Shown: positions 38,516-49,668, counted from the first letter of the stretch. The stretch is DNA of 64,000 bases from Ideonella sp. (GCA_015075545.1 JABTUC010000001.1:310001-374000), one strand, 5' to 3'. Notes: a model not told the origin generated them from the letters alone. Numbers and translations: made by a program.

Positions 38516-38926
38516 TCAGTCGGCCTTGGCGGCGGCTTCGTCCTTGGCGGCGTCGGTGCTCACCGGCTCCGGACGGTCGACCAGCTCGACGTACGCCATC
38601 GGCGCAGCGTCGCCGACGCGCCAGCCCATCTTCAGGATGCGGGTGTAGCCGCCGGGACGCTTGTCGTAGCGCGGACCCAACTCGCCGAACAGCTTGACCA
38701 CCGCGGCGCGGTCGCGCAGACGCGAGAACGCGAGGCGCTTGTTGGCCAGGCTCGGCGCCTTGCCCAGCGTGATCAGCGGCTCGACCACGCGGCGCAGCTC
38801 CTTGGCCTTGGGCAGCGTGGTCTTGATCGCCTCGTGGGTGAGCAGCGAGACGCACATGTTGCGCAGCATCGCCAGGCGATGCTCGCTGGTGCGGTTGAGT
38901 TTGCGAAGTCCGTGACGGTGACGCAT
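38516..38926 (-). CDS. rplQ: 50S ribosomal protein L17
   Basis: This 136-residue protein is the last gene of the alpha operon. [20 protein letters not shown] is the invariant L17 start, followed by [15 protein letters not shown] and [20 protein letters not shown]. It has a short acidic-alanine tail ([11 protein letters not shown]). A gap of 122 bases separates it from rpoA. The gene's last codons and downstream hairpin are duplicated in the flanking space. Confidence 0.97.
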   Translation of the reverse strand: MRHRHGLRKLNRTSEHRLAMLRNMCVSLLTHEAIKTTLPKAKELRRVVEPLITLGKAPSLANKRLAFSRLRDRAAVVKLFGELGPRYDKRPGGYTRILKMGWRVGDAAPMAYVELVDRPEPVSTDAAKDEAAAKAD

Positions 38927-39048
38927 GTCGATTCCTTCGGTTGTGGTGCCGCGGCCGTGTCAGGTACCGCGGCTTGCAAGCCGGCTCTTCTTCGGGGAGC
39001 CTTGGGCTGTTGGCTTGCCGTTGTCGTCGCTTCGGCGGGCTTGCCGGC

Positions 39049-40035
39049 TCAGCGCTTGTCCAGGCCCTGCGGCGGCCAGTTCTCGAGTCGCGCACCGAGC
39101 GTGAGGCCGCGCGAGGCCAGCACTTCCTTGATCTCGTTGAGGCTCTTGCGGCCGAGGTTGGGCGTCTTCAGCAGTTCGGTCTCGGTGCGCTGGATGAGGT
39201 CGCCGATGTAGTAGATGTTCTCGGCCTTCAGGCAGTTGGCCGAGCGCACCGTGAGCTCGAGCTCGTCGACCGGGCGCAGCAGGATCGGATCGAACTGCGT
39301 CTGGCGCTGCGCCGGCTGGTCGAAGGCGGCGATCTCGCTGCCCTCGAGCTGTGCGAACACCGCGAGCTGCTCGACCAGGATCTTGGCCGAAGCGCGGATC
39401 GCCTCCTCCGGGCTGATCGCGCCGTTGGTCTCGATTTCCATCACCAGCTTGTCGAGGTCGGTGCGCTGCTCGACGCGCGCGTTCTCCACCGCGTAGCTGA
39501 CGCGCTTGACCGGCGAGAACGACGCGTCGAGCACGATGCGGCCGATGCTCTTGGTGGGCTCGTCGCCGAAGCGCCGCAGGTTGCCCGGCACGTAGCCGCG
39601 GCCCTTCTCGACCTTGATCTGCATGTCGAGCTTGCCGCCTTGCGCCAGGTTGGCGATCACGTGGTCGGGGTTGATGATCTCGACGTCGTGCGGGGTCTGG
39701 ATGTCGCCGGCGGTGACCGGACCCTCGCCCTCCTTGCGCAGCACCAGCGTGACCTCGTCGCGGTTGTGCAGCCGGAACACCACGCCCTTCAGGTTGAGCA
39801 TGATGTTGACCACGTCCTCGGCGACGCCGTCGACCGTGCTGTACTCGTGCAGCACGCCGGCGATGGTGACTTCGGTCGGCGCGTAACCCACCATCGACGA
39901 CAGCAGCACGCGCCGCAGCGCGTTGCCCAGCGTGTGGCCGTAGCCGCGCTCGAACGGCTCGAGCGTGACCTTGGCGCGATGGCCGCCCAGCGGCTCGACG
40001 TTGATGGCTTTGGGCTTCAAAAGATTGGTTTGCAT
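39049..40035 (-). CDS. rpoA: RNA polymerase alpha subunit
   Basis: This 328-residue protein has the N-terminal dimerisation domain ([24 protein letters not shown]-type [16 protein letters not shown]) and the C-terminal DNA- and activator-binding domain ([36 protein letters not shown]). Start [14 protein letters not shown] at 40035 is the usual betaproteobacterial one. It sits between rpsD and rplQ. Confidence 0.98.
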   Translation of the reverse strand: MQTNLLKPKAINVEPLGGHRAKVTLEPFERGYGHTLGNALRRVLLSSMVGYAPTEVTIAGVLHEYSTVDGVAEDVVNIMLNLKGVVFRLHNRDEVTLVLRKEGEGPVTAGDIQTPHDVEIINPDHVIANLAQGGKLDMQIKVEKGRGYVPGNLRRFGDEPTKSIGRIVLDASFSPVKRVSYAVENARVEQRTDLDKLVMEIETNGAISPEEAIRASAKILVEQLAVFAQLEGSEIAAFDQPAQRQTQFDPILLRPVDELELTVRSANCLKAENIYYIGDLIQRTETELLKTPNLGRKSLNEIKEVLASRGLTLGARLENWPPQGLDKR

Positions 40036-40188
40036 GCGTCCTCTAGTTCCTCTCAATACCCTCGGCTCGTTACACCGATAAGGCTGATGGACCGTGCCGG
40101 GATGAAGGTCGTCGCCCCGTACCCGGCAAGCGGGGCAACCGAAAAGGGTCGGCGGCCGATGGCCGGCAACCCGCTGTCGTCGTTAGCG

Positions 40189-40812
40189 CTAGCGCGAGTA
40201 CAGCTCCACGATCAGCGCTTCCTTGATGTCGGCGCCGAACTGGTCGCGGTCGGGCATGGCCTTGAACACGCCCGAGAACTTGCTGGCGTCGACCGCCACC
40301 CAGGCAGGCAGGCCCACCGACTCGGCGAGCTTGAGTGCATCTTGCACGCGCAGTTGCTTCTTGGCCTTGTCGCGCAACGCGATCGTGTCGCCGGTTCTGA
40401 CCTGGTACGAGGCGATGTTCACCACCTTCTCGTTGACCGTCACCGCCTCGTGCGACACCAGTTGCCGCGCCTCGGCACGGGTGGAGCCGAAGCCCATGCG
40501 GTAGACCACGTTGTCGAGGCGCGACTCCAGGATCGCCAGCAGGTTCGAGCCGGTGTTGCCCTTGCGGCGTTCGGCCTCGGCGAAGTAGCGCCGGAACTGC
40601 CGCTCGAGCACGCCGTACATGCGCTTGACCTTCTGCTTCTCGCGCAGTTGCAGGCCGAAGTCCGACGTGCGCGAGCCCGACGTGCGGCCGTGCTGGCCAG
40701 GCTTGCTGTCGAACTTGGCCTTGTCGCTGATCGCGCGGCGCGCGCTCTTCAGGTAGAGATCGGTGCCTTCGCGGCGCGACAGCTTGGCCTTGGGTCCTAG
40801 GTAACGTGCCAC
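40189..40812 (-). CDS. rpsD: 30S ribosomal protein S4
   Basis: This 207-residue protein binds 16S rRNA early in assembly. It reads [20 protein letters not shown] at the start and has the S4 domain [22 protein letters not shown] (given in pieces: [22 protein letters not shown]). The start is GTG at 40812. The gaps on both sides (156 bases to rpsK, 153 bases to rpoA) are larger than elsewhere in the operon and hold hairpins. Confidence 0.97.
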   Translation of the reverse strand: MARYLGPKAKLSRREGTDLYLKSARRAISDKAKFDSKPGQHGRTSGSRTSDFGLQLREKQKVKRMYGVLERQFRRYFAEAERRKGNTGSNLLAILESRLDNVVYRMGFGSTRAEARQLVSHEAVTVNEKVVNIASYQVRTGDTIALRDKAKKQLRVQDALKLAESVGLPAWVAVDASKFSGVFKAMPDRDQFGADIKEALIVELYSR

Positions 40813-40934
40813 TTGATGTTCCTTCGATTGTCGATCTGACGCGAGCCCGACGCTTCATTGGGGTCGATTCGCGCGAGTCTGGCGGGGTTGTTCTCGAAAA
40901 TGGCGCTCAGACAGGGGTCACAGCAGGCGAAACA

Positions 40935-40955
40935 CGGGCGGCCGCCGGCCGCCCG
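40935..40955 (-). other. 9-bp hairpin between rpsK and rpsD
   Basis: CGGGCGGCC-GCC-GGCCGCCCG lies 14 bases after the rpsK stop. It may attenuate transcription or stabilise the upstream mRNA end. Confidence 0.45.
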
Positions 40956-40968
40956 CGCGCGAGGTCTC

Positions 40969-41373
40969 TCAAATCCTTCTGCGCTTCTGCGGGCGGCACC
41001 CGTTGTGCGGGATCGGCGTCACGTCGCTGATCGAGTTGATGCGGATGCCCAGCGAGGCCAGCGCACGCACGCTCGACTCGCGCCCGGGGCCCGGGCCCTT
41101 GATGCGCACGTCGAGGTTCTTGATGCCCTGCTCCTGCGCGGCGCGGCCGGCCGTCTCGGCGGCCACCTGTGCGGCGAACGGCGTGCTCTTGCGCGAGCCC
41201 TTGAAGCCCTGGCCGCCCGAGGAGGCCCAGGCCAGCGCCGCACCCTGGCGGTCGGTGATGGTGATGATCGTGTTGTTGAACGACGCGTGTACGTGCGCGA
41301 CGCCGTCGGCCACGTTCTTGCGAACCTTCTTGCTGACGCGGCGTGCCGCGGTGTTGACGGGTGGTTTGGCCAT
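40969..41373 (-). CDS. rpsK: 30S ribosomal protein S11
   Basis: This 134-residue protein includes [21 protein letters not shown] and [20 protein letters not shown] followed by [11 protein letters not shown], the conserved S11 ending at the mRNA platform. The start [16 protein letters not shown] is at 41373. It lies 31 bases after rpsM. Confidence 0.98.
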   Translation of the reverse strand: MAKPPVNTAARRVSKKVRKNVADGVAHVHASFNNTIITITDRQGAALAWASSGGQGFKGSRKSTPFAAQVAAETAGRAAQEQGIKNLDVRIKGPGPGRESSVRALASLGIRINSISDVTPIPHNGCRPQKRRRI

Positions 41374-41404
41374 GGTCGGTGGTGCCTTCGATGCGGTGGC
41401 GGGC

Positions 41405-41770
41405 TTACTTCTTCAGCGCGGCGGCGCCCTTCTTGGGGCCCTTGCGCGTGCGCGCGTTGGTGCGGGTGCGCTGCCCGCGCACCGGCAGGCCGCGACGGTG
41501 GCGCATGCCACGGTAGGTGCCCAGGTCCATCAGCCGCTTGATGTTGATCGACATCTCGCGGCGCAGGTCGCCCTCGATCGTCAGACGCGCGATCTCCTCG
41601 CGGATCTTCTCGAGTTCGTTGTCGGTGAGATCCTTGACCTTCTTGGAATAGGCGATGCCCACCGAGTCGCAGATTCTCTGCGCGGTGGAGCGGCCGATGC
41701 CGTAGATCGCGGTGAGGCCGATCTCGGCGTGCTTGTGCACGGGGATGTTGATGCCGGCGATGCGTGCCAT
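41405..41770 (-). CDS. rpsM: 30S ribosomal protein S13
   Basis: This 121-residue protein starts [20 protein letters not shown] and has [12 protein letters not shown] and [20 protein letters not shown], the standard S13 head-region contacts to 16S rRNA and tRNA. It is the first gene after the large rpmJ-rpsM hairpin. Confidence 0.98.
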   Translation of the reverse strand: MARIAGINIPVHKHAEIGLTAIYGIGRSTAQRICDSVGIAYSKKVKDLTDNELEKIREEIARLTIEGDLRREMSINIKRLMDLGTYRGMRHRRGLPVRGQRTRTNARTRKGPKKGAAALKK

Positions 41771-41828
41771 GGTCTTCCTTTAACCTCTCTTCCAGGCCGC
41801 GCGCCTGCATGCGCGCGGCCGTTCGATC

Positions 41829-41862
41829 GGCGAGGGCCGGTCCGCAGGGACCGGCCCTCGCC
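41829..41862 (-). other. 15-bp perfect hairpin between rpmJ and rpsM
   Basis: GGCGAGGGCCGGTCC and GGACCGGCCCTCGCC pair perfectly around a GCAG loop. It lies 4 bases after the rpmJ stop, within the transcript. With so stable a stem it may act as a transcription attenuator at the spc/alpha junction or protect the spc mRNA end. A T-run is absent. Confidence 0.65.
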
Positions 41863-41866
41863 TATC

Positions 41867-41980
41867 TCACCCCTGCCTTTGCTTGTGACGCGGGTCGGTG
41901 CAGATCACGCGCACGACGCGCTTGCGTCGCACGATCTTGCAGTTGCGGCACATCTTCTTCACCGATGCAGCGACTTTCAT
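41867..41980 (-). CDS. rpmJ: 50S ribosomal protein L36
   Basis: This 37-residue protein, [20 protein letters not shown] and onward to RHKQRQG, is a classical zinc-binding L36 with CxxC, Cys27 and His32 (CTDPRH). It lies between infA and rpsM and is the last gene before the 15-bp hairpin. Confidence 0.97.
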   Translation of the reverse strand: MKVAASVKKMCRNCKIVRRKRVVRVICTDPRHKQRQG

Positions 41981-42000
41981 TGCTCTTTCTCCTGGCTCGC

Positions 42001-42219
42001 TCACTTCGCACGGAACACGATGCGGGCGCGCGTCAAATCGTAGGGCGTCAGCTCGACGGTCACCTTGTCGCCGGGCAGGATGCGGATGTAGTGCATGCGC
42101 ATCTTCCCGGAGATGTGGCCCAGCACGACGTGTCCGTTCTCCAGCTTCACGCGGAAGTTGGTGTTGGGCAGCTTCTCGAGGATCTCGCCCTGCATCTGGA
42201 TGACGTCGTCTTTGGCCAT
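42001..42219 (-). CDS. infA: translation initiation factor IF-1
   Basis: This 72-residue OB-fold protein starts [20 protein letters not shown] and includes [19 protein letters not shown], matching IF-1, which binds the A site with IF-2 and IF-3. It lies 33 bases after secY, as commonly found in Burkholderiales. Confidence 0.97.
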   Translation of the reverse strand: MAKDDVIQMQGEILEKLPNTNFRVKLENGHVVLGHISGKMRMHYIRILPGDKVTVELTPYDLTRARIVFRAK

Positions 42220-42252
42220 ACGGTGGGTCGGGTGAACGCCTTTCTGTTCGGT

Positions 42253-43563
<1,311 letters not shown>

Positions 43564-43609
43564 GTTGCTGCGGCCGCTGTCGGGTTTTCGTCGGATGCGA
43601 GTCCGCGCG

Positions 43610-44059
43610 CTACTGGGCCGCCGGCACGGTCTCGACCTTGCCGCCGGCCGCTTCGATGGCCGCCTTGGCGCCGGCGGTGACGCCGATGCCCTTCAGGCTG
43701 ACCTTGCGCTCGAGCTTGCCGCTGTTGATGACCTTGACCGTCTTGACCCGCTCGCGCACCAGGCCGGCGGCCTTCAGCGACAGCAGATCGACCTCGCCAA
43801 GCCCCAAGCGCTCGAGGTCGCGCAGCGTGATCTCGGCGGCGAACTGCTTGAGCGCCGACTTGAAGCCCCGCTTGGGCAGGCGCCGCTGCAGCGGCATCTG
43901 ACCGCCCTCGAAGCCGACCTTATGGAAGCCGCCGGCGCGCGAGCGCTGGCCCTTGTGGCCGCGCCCGGCCGTCTTGCCCAGGCCCGAGCCGATGCCGCGG
44001 CCGACGCGGCGGCGCGCCTTCTTGCTGCCGGCGGCGGGCTTGATGGTGTTCAGTTGCAT
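43610..44059 (-). CDS. rplO: 50S ribosomal protein L15
   Basis: This 149-residue protein starts [20 protein letters not shown] and has [20 protein letters not shown] and [19 protein letters not shown], the glycine/arginine-rich L15 head followed by the globular domain. It sits between rpmD and secY as in most bacteria. Confidence 0.97.
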   Translation of the reverse strand: MQLNTIKPAAGSKKARRRVGRGIGSGLGKTAGRGHKGQRSRAGGFHKVGFEGGQMPLQRRLPKRGFKSALKQFAAEITLRDLERLGLGEVDLLSLKAAGLVRERVKTVKVINSGKLERKVSLKGIGVTAGAKAAIEAAGGKVETVPAAQ

Positions 44060-44087
44060 GGTTGGTTCTCGCTTGCGCGCCGGCGCC

Positions 44088-44270
44088 TCACAGCACCTGC
44101 ACCAGGTACGACACCTTGTCGACCATGCCGCGCACGGCCGGCGTGTCTTGCAGTTCGCGCACGCTGTTCAGGCGGCGCAGGCCGAGCCCGCGCACGGTGT
44201 CGCGGTGCGACTGCTTGCAGCCGATCGGACTCCTGACCAGCTTGACCTTGATCGTCTTGGTTGCTGCCAT
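44088..44270 (-). CDS. rpmD: 50S ribosomal protein L30
   Basis: This 60-residue protein begins [20 protein letters not shown] and contains [20 protein letters not shown], matching bacterial L30. It lies 23 bases downstream of rpsE. Confidence 0.96.
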   Translation of the reverse strand: MAATKTIKVKLVRSPIGCKQSHRDTVRGLGLRRLNSVRELQDTPAVRGMVDKVSYLVQVL

Positions 44271-44293
44271 GGCACTGCCTCGGGGCGCGGTTC

Positions 44294-44812
44294 TCAGCCG
44301 AAGATCTCTTCGACGCTCTTGCCGCGCTTGGCGGCGATCTCGGCGGGTGTGGCCGAGTGCTTCAGCGCGTCGAGCGTGGCGCGCACCATGTTGTACGGAT
44401 TGGTCGACCCCAGGCTCTTGGCAACGATGTCGGTGATGCCCATCACCTCGAACACCGCGCGCATCGGGCCGCCGGCGATGATGCCGTCGCCGGCCTTGGC
44501 CGGTGCCATCAGCACCTTGGCCGAGCCGTGCTCGCCGCGCAGGTTGTGATGGATGGTGCCGTTCTTCAGCGCCACCTTGATCATGTTGCGACGCGCCTGC
44601 TCCATCGCCTTCTGCACCGCCACCGGCACCTCGCGCGCCTTGCCCTTGCCCATGCCGATGCGGCCGTCGCCGTCGCCGACCACGGTGAGTGCGGCAAAGC
44701 CGAGGATGCGCCCGCCCTTGACGACCTTGGTGACGCGATTCACCGAGATCATCTTCTCCTTCAGGCCATCGTCGCGCCCTTCGTCCTGAACACGGGGTTG
44801 GAATTTCGCCAT
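44294..44812 (-). CDS. rpsE: 30S ribosomal protein S5
   Basis: This 172-residue protein has [20 protein letters not shown] (S5 double-stranded RNA-binding fold) and [20 protein letters not shown]. It takes part in decoding accuracy. The ATG at 44812 gives [16 protein letters not shown]; the frame is open upstream only as an overlap of rplR. Confidence 0.97.
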   Translation of the reverse strand: MAKFQPRVQDEGRDDGLKEKMISVNRVTKVVKGGRILGFAALTVVGDGDGRIGMGKGKAREVPVAVQKAMEQARRNMIKVALKNGTIHHNLRGEHGSAKVLMAPAKAGDGIIAGGPMRAVFEVMGITDIVAKSLGSTNPYNMVRATLDALKHSATPAEIAAKRGKSVEEIFG

Positions 44813-44832
44813 GTTGCTTCCTCGATCCTGGT

Positions 44833-45198
44833 TCAGAACTTCAGGCCGGCTTCGCGCGCCGCCTCGGCCAGCGCCTTGACGCGGCCGTGGTAGGCAAAAC
44901 CGGCGCGGTCGAACGCCACCCTCTCGATGCCGGCGGCCTTGGCGCGTTCGGCGATGCGCTTGCCGACCAGCGTCGCCGCGGCCGCGTTGCCGCCCTTGCC
45001 CGCCGCACCGAGTTGGCCACGCAGGTCCTTCTCGACGGTGGAGGCGCTGACCAGGATCTTGCTGCCGTCGTCGGACACGATGCTGGCGTAGATGTGCAGG
45101 TTGGAGCGGAACACCGTCAGGCGCGCCACGTCGTGCTTGCCGATGCGCACGCGCGTCTGCCGGGCGCGGCGCAGGCGTTGCTCTCTCTTGTTCAACAT
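44833..45198 (-). CDS. rplR: 50S ribosomal protein L18
   Basis: This 121-residue 5S rRNA-binding protein starts [20 protein letters not shown] and has [20 protein letters not shown] and the ending [20 protein letters not shown]. It lies between rplF and rpsE with short gaps. Confidence 0.97.
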   Translation of the reverse strand: MLNKREQRLRRARQTRVRIGKHDVARLTVFRSNLHIYASIVSDDGSKILVSASTVEKDLRGQLGAAGKGGNAAAATLVGKRIAERAKAAGIERVAFDRAGFAYHGRVKALAEAAREAGLKF

Positions 45199-45213
45199 GA
45201 TGCGGCCCGCTCC

Positions 45214-45747
45214 TTACTTCTTCTTGGTTTCCTTGAGGGAAACGCGTTCGTCGCTGTATCGGATGCCCTTGCCCTTGTAGGGCTCGGGTGGCCGGATGCC
45301 GCGCACCTCGGCGGCCACCTGGCCCACCACCTGGCGGTCGGCGCCCTTGATGACGATCTCGGTTTGCGTCGGGGTTTCGCACTTGATGCCCGCGGGCATG
45401 TCCTTGACCACCGGGTGCGAGAAGCCGATCTGCAGGTTGAGCTTCTGGCCCTGCGCCTGCGCGCGAAAGCCCACCCCCACCAGCGTCAGCTTCCTCTCGA
45501 AGCCCTTGGAAACGCCGTTGACCATGTTGGCGACCAGCGCCCGCATCGTGCCGCTCATCGCGTTGGCCTGCATGCTGGCGTCGGCCGGCTCGAAAGTCAC
45601 CTTGCCGCCGTCGTGCTTGATGCGCACGTGACTCGACAGCGCGCGCGACAGCGTGCCGTTGGCGCCCTTGACGGTGATCTTGTCGCTGGTGAGTTGTACG
45701 TCGACGCCCTTGGGCACGTCGATCGGCATCTTGGCTACGCGGGACAT
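45214..45747 (-). CDS. rplF: 50S ribosomal protein L6
   Basis: This 177-residue protein has two homologous domains, with [20 protein letters not shown] in the first and [20 protein letters not shown], the L6 signature, at the end. The start at 45747 gives [15 protein letters not shown]; an upstream in-frame ATG falls inside rpsH. Confidence 0.97.
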   Translation of the reverse strand: MSRVAKMPIDVPKGVDVQLTSDKITVKGANGTLSRALSSHVRIKHDGGKVTFEPADASMQANAMSGTMRALVANMVNGVSKGFERKLTLVGVGFRAQAQGQKLNLQIGFSHPVVKDMPAGIKCETPTQTEIVIKGADRQVVGQVAAEVRGIRPPEPYKGKGIRYSDERVSLKETKKK

Positions 45748-45760
45748 CGCTTCTCTCCTG

Positions 45761-46156
45761 TCAGGCCACGTAGACCAGCACTTCACCGCCGATGCCCGAG
45801 GCGCGCGCCTTGCGGTCGGTCATCACGCCCTTGGGCGTGGTGACGATCGCCACGCCCAGGCCGTTCATCACCTGCGGGATCGCGTCGCGCCCCTTGTAGA
45901 CGCGCAGGCCCGGGCGGCTGACGCGCTCGATGCGCTCGATCACCGGGCGGCCCGCGTAGTACTTGAGCGCGATCTCCAGCTCGTTCCTGCCGGCGTCGCT
46001 CTTGATGGCGAAGCCGTCGATGTAGCCCTCGTCCTTCAGCACCTGGGCGATCGCCACCTTCAACTTCGACGACGGCATCGACACCACCGTCTTCTCGACG
46101 CCCTGCGCATTGCGGATGCGCGTCAGCATGTCGGCGATCGGGTCACTCATGCTCAT
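45761..46156 (-). CDS. rpsH: 30S ribosomal protein S8
   Basis: This 131-residue protein begins [20 protein letters not shown] and contains [20 protein letters not shown] and the C-terminal [19 protein letters not shown] motif. In enterobacteria S8 represses the spc operon by binding its mRNA near rplE. An internal ATG at 46150 is a less likely start. Confidence 0.97.
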   Translation of the reverse strand: MSMSDPIADMLTRIRNAQGVEKTVVSMPSSKLKVAIAQVLKDEGYIDGFAIKSDAGRNELEIALKYYAGRPVIERIERVSRPGLRVYKGRDAIPQVMNGLGVAIVTTPKGVMTDRKARASGIGGEVLVYVA

Positions 46157-46180
46157 ATGGGATCTCCTGCAGCCAACGGC

Positions 46181-46486
46181 TTACCAGCTGGCCTTGACGA
46201 CGCCGGGGATGTCGCCCTTGAACGCCAGCTCGCGGATCTTGCTGCGACCCAGGCCGAACTTGCGGAACGTGCCGCGCGGCCGGCCGGTCAGCCCGCAGCG
46301 GTTGCGCAACCGCGTCGGGTTGGCGTTGCGCGGCAGCTTCTGCAACTCCAGGCGGGCGGCGTAGCGCTCCTCGTCGGACTTGCGGGCATCGTCGGCAACG
46401 GCCTTCAGCTCGGCGTACTTCTTGGCGTACTTGGCCACCAGCTTCTCGCGCTTGCCTTCGCGCTGCTTGAGGGAGAGTTTCGACAC
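46181..46486 (-). CDS. rpsN: 30S ribosomal protein S14 (zinc-free type)
   Basis: This 101-residue protein starts with GTG at 46486 ([15 protein letters not shown]) and ends [38 protein letters not shown]. The long form without the CxxC zinc pairs is the usual betaproteobacterial type. It lies between rplE and rpsH. Confidence 0.97.
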   Translation of the reverse strand: MSKLSLKQREGKREKLVAKYAKKYAELKAVADDARKSDEERYAARLELQKLPRNANPTRLRNRCGLTGRPRGTFRKFGLGRSKIRELAFKGDIPGVVKASW

Positions 46487-46498
46487 GGATCGGACCCC

Positions 46499-47176
46499 TT
46501 AGTTCTTGAACGGGAAGCGGAAGGCGCTCAGCAGCGCCTTGCACTCGTCGTCGCTCTTGGCGCTGGTGGTGAAGCTGATGTTCAACCCGCGGATCGCGTC
46601 GATCTTGTCGTACTCGATCTCGGGAAAGATGATCTGTTCCTTGACGCCGACGTTGTAGTTGCCGCGGCCGTCGAACGAGCGGCCCGAGATGCCGCGGAAG
46701 TCGCGCACGCGAGGCAGCGCGATCGTCACGAAACGATCGAGGAACTCGTACATGCGGACACCGCGCAACGTGACCATCGTGCCGATCGGCACGTCCTCGC
46801 GGATCTTGAAGGCGGCGATCGCCTTGCGGCTCTTGGTCACCACCGGCTTCTGGCCGGCGATCTTGGTGAGGTCGGCCACCGCGTGGTCCATCACCTTCTT
46901 GTCGGCCACCGCCTCGCTGACGCCCATGTTGAGCGTGATCTTGCGCAGGCGCGGCACCTGCATGCTGCTCTTGTAGCCGAACTTCTTCATCAGGTCGGGA
47001 ACGACCTTCTGGCGGTAGTAGGTCTGCAGACGCGGCGGCTGCGCCGGCTTGATGTCGACCGCTGCGGTCTTGACCGCGCTGGCTTCCTTCGACGGCTTTT
47101 CCTTGCCGCCTGCTGGCGTCGCCTTCGCCTTGGGCGCCGGCTTGTCCTTGGTGGCAGCTTTCTCGTTGGTGGCCAT
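46499..47176 (-). CDS. rplE: 50S ribosomal protein L5 with unusual N-terminal extension
   Basis: The last 178 residues are normal L5, from [20 protein letters not shown] to [10 protein letters not shown], which binds 5S rRNA and contacts P-site tRNA. The first ~48 residues ([20 protein letters not shown], then [13 protein letters not shown] and so on) are rich in Lys, Ala and Pro, unlike the usual start MARLQ. No ATG, GTG or TTG stands near the normal start, so the extension must be translated. Common L5 length is about 179 residues; here it is 225. It starts 11 bases after rplX, as expected for this operon. Confidence 0.96.
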   Translation of the reverse strand: MATNEKAATKDKPAPKAKATPAGGKEKPSKEASAVKTAAVDIKPAQPPRLQTYYRQKVVPDLMKKFGYKSSMQVPRLRKITLNMGVSEAVADKKVMDHAVADLTKIAGQKPVVTKSRKAIAAFKIREDVPIGTMVTLRGVRMYEFLDRFVTIALPRVRDFRGISGRSFDGRGNYNVGVKEQIIFPEIEYDKIDAIRGLNISFTTSAKSDDECKALLSAFRFPFKN

Positions 47177-47187
47177 TGCCTTGCCTC

Positions 47188-47520
47188 TTACGCCTTGATC
47201 TCTTGGCCGCTGGACTTGAAGACGCGCGTGCGCGTGACCTTGTTCGTCTTGGGGTCCTTGCCGAGCTTGATGCCGACCCGGTCGGCCTTGCCGGTGGCCG
47301 CATTCCAGATCGCGACGTTGGACTGGTGGATCGGCAGCGTCTTGTCGACCACGCCACCGGTGGTGCCCTTCAACGGGTTGGGTTTGACGTGCTTCTTCAC
47401 CACGTTGACGCCCTCGACGACGATGTGCTCGTCGTCGACCCGGCGCGTCACGGTGCCGCGCTTGCCCTTGTCGCGCCCGGTGGTCACGACGACCTGGTCG
47501 CCCTTGCGGATCTTGTTCAT
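47188..47520 (-). CDS. rplX: 50S ribosomal protein L24
   Basis: This 110-residue assembly-initiator protein starts [20 protein letters not shown] (KOW motif) and has [20 protein letters not shown]. It lies between rplN and rplE with gaps of 23 and 11 bases. Confidence 0.97.
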   Translation of the reverse strand: MNKIRKGDQVVVTTGRDKGKRGTVTRRVDDEHIVVEGVNVVKKHVKPNPLKGTTGGVVDKTLPIHQSNVAIWNAATGKADRVGIKLGKDPKTNKVTRTRVFKSSGQEIKA

Positions 47521-47543
47521 GGCCAGTCCTTGCGTGCGATGCG

Positions 47544-47912
47544 TCAGAGCACCTCGGGTGCCAGCGACACGATCTTCATGAAGCGCTCGGTGCGCAGTTC
47601 GCGAGTCACCGGCCCGAAGATGCGCGTGCCGATCGGTTCGAGCTTGGGATTCAGCAGCACCGCGGCGTTGGCGTCGAACTTGATCAACGAGCCATCGGCC
47701 CGGCGCACGCCCTTGGCGGTGCGCACGACCACCGCGCTGTAGACCTCGCCCTTCTTGACGCGGCCGCGCGGCGCGCACTCCTTGATCGACACCTTGATGA
47801 TGTCGCCGATGCCTGCGTAGCGCCGCTTGGAGCCGCCGAGCACCTTGATGCACATGACGGACTTGGCGCCCGTGTTGTCGGCGACATCGAGCCGCGATTG
47901 CATTTGGATCAT
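47544..47912 (-). CDS. rplN: 50S ribosomal protein L14
   Basis: This 122-residue protein starts [20 protein letters not shown] at 47912; an upstream GTA-ATG alternative would add four residues. [20 protein letters not shown] and [20 protein letters not shown] are invariant L14 features. It is the first gene of the spc operon here, with its own strong promoter 164-193 bases upstream. Confidence 0.97.
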   Translation of the reverse strand: MIQMQSRLDVADNTGAKSVMCIKVLGGSKRRYAGIGDIIKVSIKECAPRGRVKKGEVYSAVVVRTAKGVRRADGSLIKFDANAAVLLNPKLEPIGTRIFGPVTRELRTERFMKIVSLAPEVL

Positions 47913-48075
47913 TGCTGTCCCCAACTTCTCCCGGCGCAGCCCTCGCGAGGCAGCAACCGGTCAGTCTTGGGCCCGCTTGCCGTGCGAGGCGCCAGAAGGC
48001 GCCATGCGCGGTGGGTTTGGGCTGAAATGCCGCGCGACCCTCGAGCCAAACCGGGCTTGCGCGGCGAAGCTGCGA

Positions 48076-48105
48076 ATTATGCCCTGCCAGCGGGCGCCGC
48101 GTCAA
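48076..48105 (-). promoter_or_regulatory. strong sigma-70 promoter for the spc operon (before rplN)
   Basis: On the minus strand TTGACG (48100-48105) and CATAAT (48076-48081) are separated by 18 bases. The sequence from -10 onward (ATAATTCGCAGCTT) is identical to the one before rpsL. It lies in the 203-base space between the peroxiredoxin gene and rplN, so the spc genes can be transcribed apart from the S10 genes. Confidence 0.7.
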
Positions 48106-48115
48106 ACCGCAGCGG

Positions 48116-48628
48116 CTAGCGAAGCTCCCTGGCCTGCCGCAGCAAGGTATCGGCGTCGCTGACTTCGAACTTGCCTGGCGCCTCGACGTTCAGCGAACGG
48201 ACGACGCCGTCCTTGACCAGCATCGAGTAGCGACGCGAACGCAGCCCCATGCCGCCGGCGGTCAGGTCGAGCGTCAACCCGGTGGCCCTGGCGAACTCGG
48301 CGCTGCCGTCGGCCATCATGCGCACCGTGCCCGCAGTCTTCTGGTCGCGGCCCCAGGCGCCCATGACGTGGGCGTCGTTGACCGAGACGCACCAGATCTC
48401 GTCGACGCCAGCGGCCTTCAGGTCGGCCGCGCGCGCCACGTAGCTCGGCACGTGCTTGGCCGAGCAGGTGGGGGTGAAGGCGCCGGGCAGGCCGAACAGG
48501 GCGATGGTCTTGCCGGCAGCCGCCTTCGCAATGTCGAACTTGTTCGGGCCGACCGAGCAACCGTTGCCTTCGACCTCGACGAACTCCTGCAGCGTGCCGT
48601 CGGGCAGCTTGTCGCCAACCTTGATCAT
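48116..48628 (-). CDS. peroxiredoxin (Prx5/AhpE-like redoxin) within the ribosomal cluster
   Basis: This 170-residue thiol peroxidase has the Prx5-type motif [20 protein letters not shown], with peroxidatic Cys55. Cys24 and Cys80 may resolve the oxidised form, or glutathione may be used. It ends [19 protein letters not shown]. Its own ribosome site AAGGAG precedes the ATG at 48628. It lies between rpsQ (S17) and rplN (L14), exactly where the S10 operon ends and the spc operon begins. A hairpin (48653-48688) stands ahead of it and a promoter after it. It is likely to be transcribed with the S10 genes. Confidence 0.93.
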   Translation of the reverse strand: MIKVGDKLPDGTLQEFVEVEGNGCSVGPNKFDIAKAAAGKTIALFGLPGAFTPTCSAKHVPSYVARAADLKAAGVDEIWCVSVNDAHVMGAWGRDQKTAGTVRMMADGSAEFARATGLTLDLTAGGMGLRSRRYSMLVKDGVVRSLNVEAPGKFEVSDADTLLRQARELR

Positions 48629-48652
48629 GAGACAGTCTCCTTTGAAAGCAAT

Positions 48653-48688
48653 GAGGCCGGAAACGCCTTCGTGCAGCGGCCCGGCCTC
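48653..48688 (-). terminator. hairpin between rpsQ and the peroxiredoxin gene
   Basis: GAGGCCGG and CCGGCCTC form an 8-bp stem around a 20-base loop in the 111-base gap. It could attenuate S10-operon transcription into the peroxiredoxin gene. There is no clear T-run. Confidence 0.35.
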
Positions 48689-48739
48689 GAGAGCGGCGCA
48701 CGGAGCCGACCCGGCCCACTGCGCACGCGATGCAGTTCG

Positions 48740-49033
48740 CTAGACGATGCGCGCCTTTTGCACCAGGCGCGTGACCACCCAGCTCTTGGTCTTGGAGATC
48801 GGGCGCGACTCGGCGATCTCGACCATGTCGCCCGCCTTGTACTCGCCCTTCTCGTCGTGCGCATGGTACTTGCGCGACTTGCCGACGATCTTGCCGTACA
48901 GGTCGTGCGTGACGCGCCGTTCGACCAGCACCGTCACCGTCTTGGCGCGCTTGTCGGAGACGACGCGACCGACCAGCTTGCGCTGGTTCTTGCCCGGCGC
49001 GCCGATGACGATCTCACCCGCGGTCGAGGTCAT
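48740..49033 (-). CDS. rpsQ: 30S ribosomal protein S17
   Basis: This 97-residue OB-fold protein has [20 protein letters not shown] and the conserved [21 protein letters not shown] 17-residue N-terminal extension ([17 protein letters not shown]) is longer than in E. coli. The start overlaps the rpmC stop by four bases. Confidence 0.97.
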   Translation of the reverse strand: MTSTAGEIVIGAPGKNQRKLVGRVVSDKRAKTVTVLVERRVTHDLYGKIVGKSRKYHAHDEKGEYKAGDMVEIAESRPISKTKSWVVTRLVQKARIV

Positions 49034-49230
49034 TTCGCGGCCTCCTTCTTCTTCTGCGCCAGGATCGTCTTGGCGCGCGCGATGTCGCGGCGCGTACGGC
49101 TGAGCTGGGCGGTGTTGGTCAATTGCTGGGTCGCCTTCTGCATGCGCAGCCCGAAGTGGGCCTTCAGCAGGTCGGAGACCTCCTTCTCGAGCGCGGCCAC
49201 GTCCTTGGCGCGCAGTTCGGATGCTTTCAT
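49030..49230 (-). CDS. rpmC: 50S ribosomal protein L29
   Basis: This 66-residue helical protein starts [20 protein letters not shown] and includes [20 protein letters not shown], matching L29 beside the exit tunnel. It overlaps rpsQ by four bases. Confidence 0.96.
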   Translation of the reverse strand: MKASELRAKDVAALEKEVSDLLKAHFGLRMQKATQQLTNTAQLSRTRRDIARAKTILAQKKKEAAK

Positions 49231-49251
49231 CGTCGATCCTTTAGCGGGCGC

Positions 49252-49668
49252 TCAGGCGCCGACCTGGCGCGACACGAACACGCAACGCAGCGGCAGCTTG
49301 GCCGCCGCCAGCGTGAACGCCTCGCGGGCCAGCGATTCGGGTACGCCGTTCAACTCGTACAGCACCTTGCCCGGGGTGATCTCGGCCACGTAGTACTCGG
49401 GGTTGCCTTTGCCGTTGCCCATGCGCACTTCAGCGGGCTTCTGCGACACCGGTTTGTCCGGGAAGATGCGAATGAAGACGCGGCCGCCGCGCTTGATGTG
49501 GCGGGTGATCGCGCGGCGCGCGGCCTCGATCTGGCGCGCCGTCAGGCGGCCGCGCTCGGTGGCCTTGAGGCCGAACTCGCCGAACGAGACCGCGGCCCCA
49601 CGCGTGGCGACGCCGGTGTTGCGGCCCTTCTGCTCCTTGCGGTACTTGCGGCGGGTCGGTTGCAGCAT
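49252..49668 (-). CDS. rplP: 50S ribosomal protein L16
   Basis: This 138-residue protein starts [20 protein letters not shown] and has [20 protein letters not shown] and [16 protein letters not shown], the conserved L16 core near the A-site tRNA. The start lies three bases after the rpsC stop. Confidence 0.97.
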   Translation of the reverse strand: MLQPTRRKYRKEQKGRNTGVATRGAAVSFGEFGLKATERGRLTARQIEAARRAITRHIKRGGRVFIRIFPDKPVSQKPAEVRMGNGKGNPEYYVAEITPGKVLYELNGVPESLAREAFTLAAAKLPLRCVFVSRQVGA

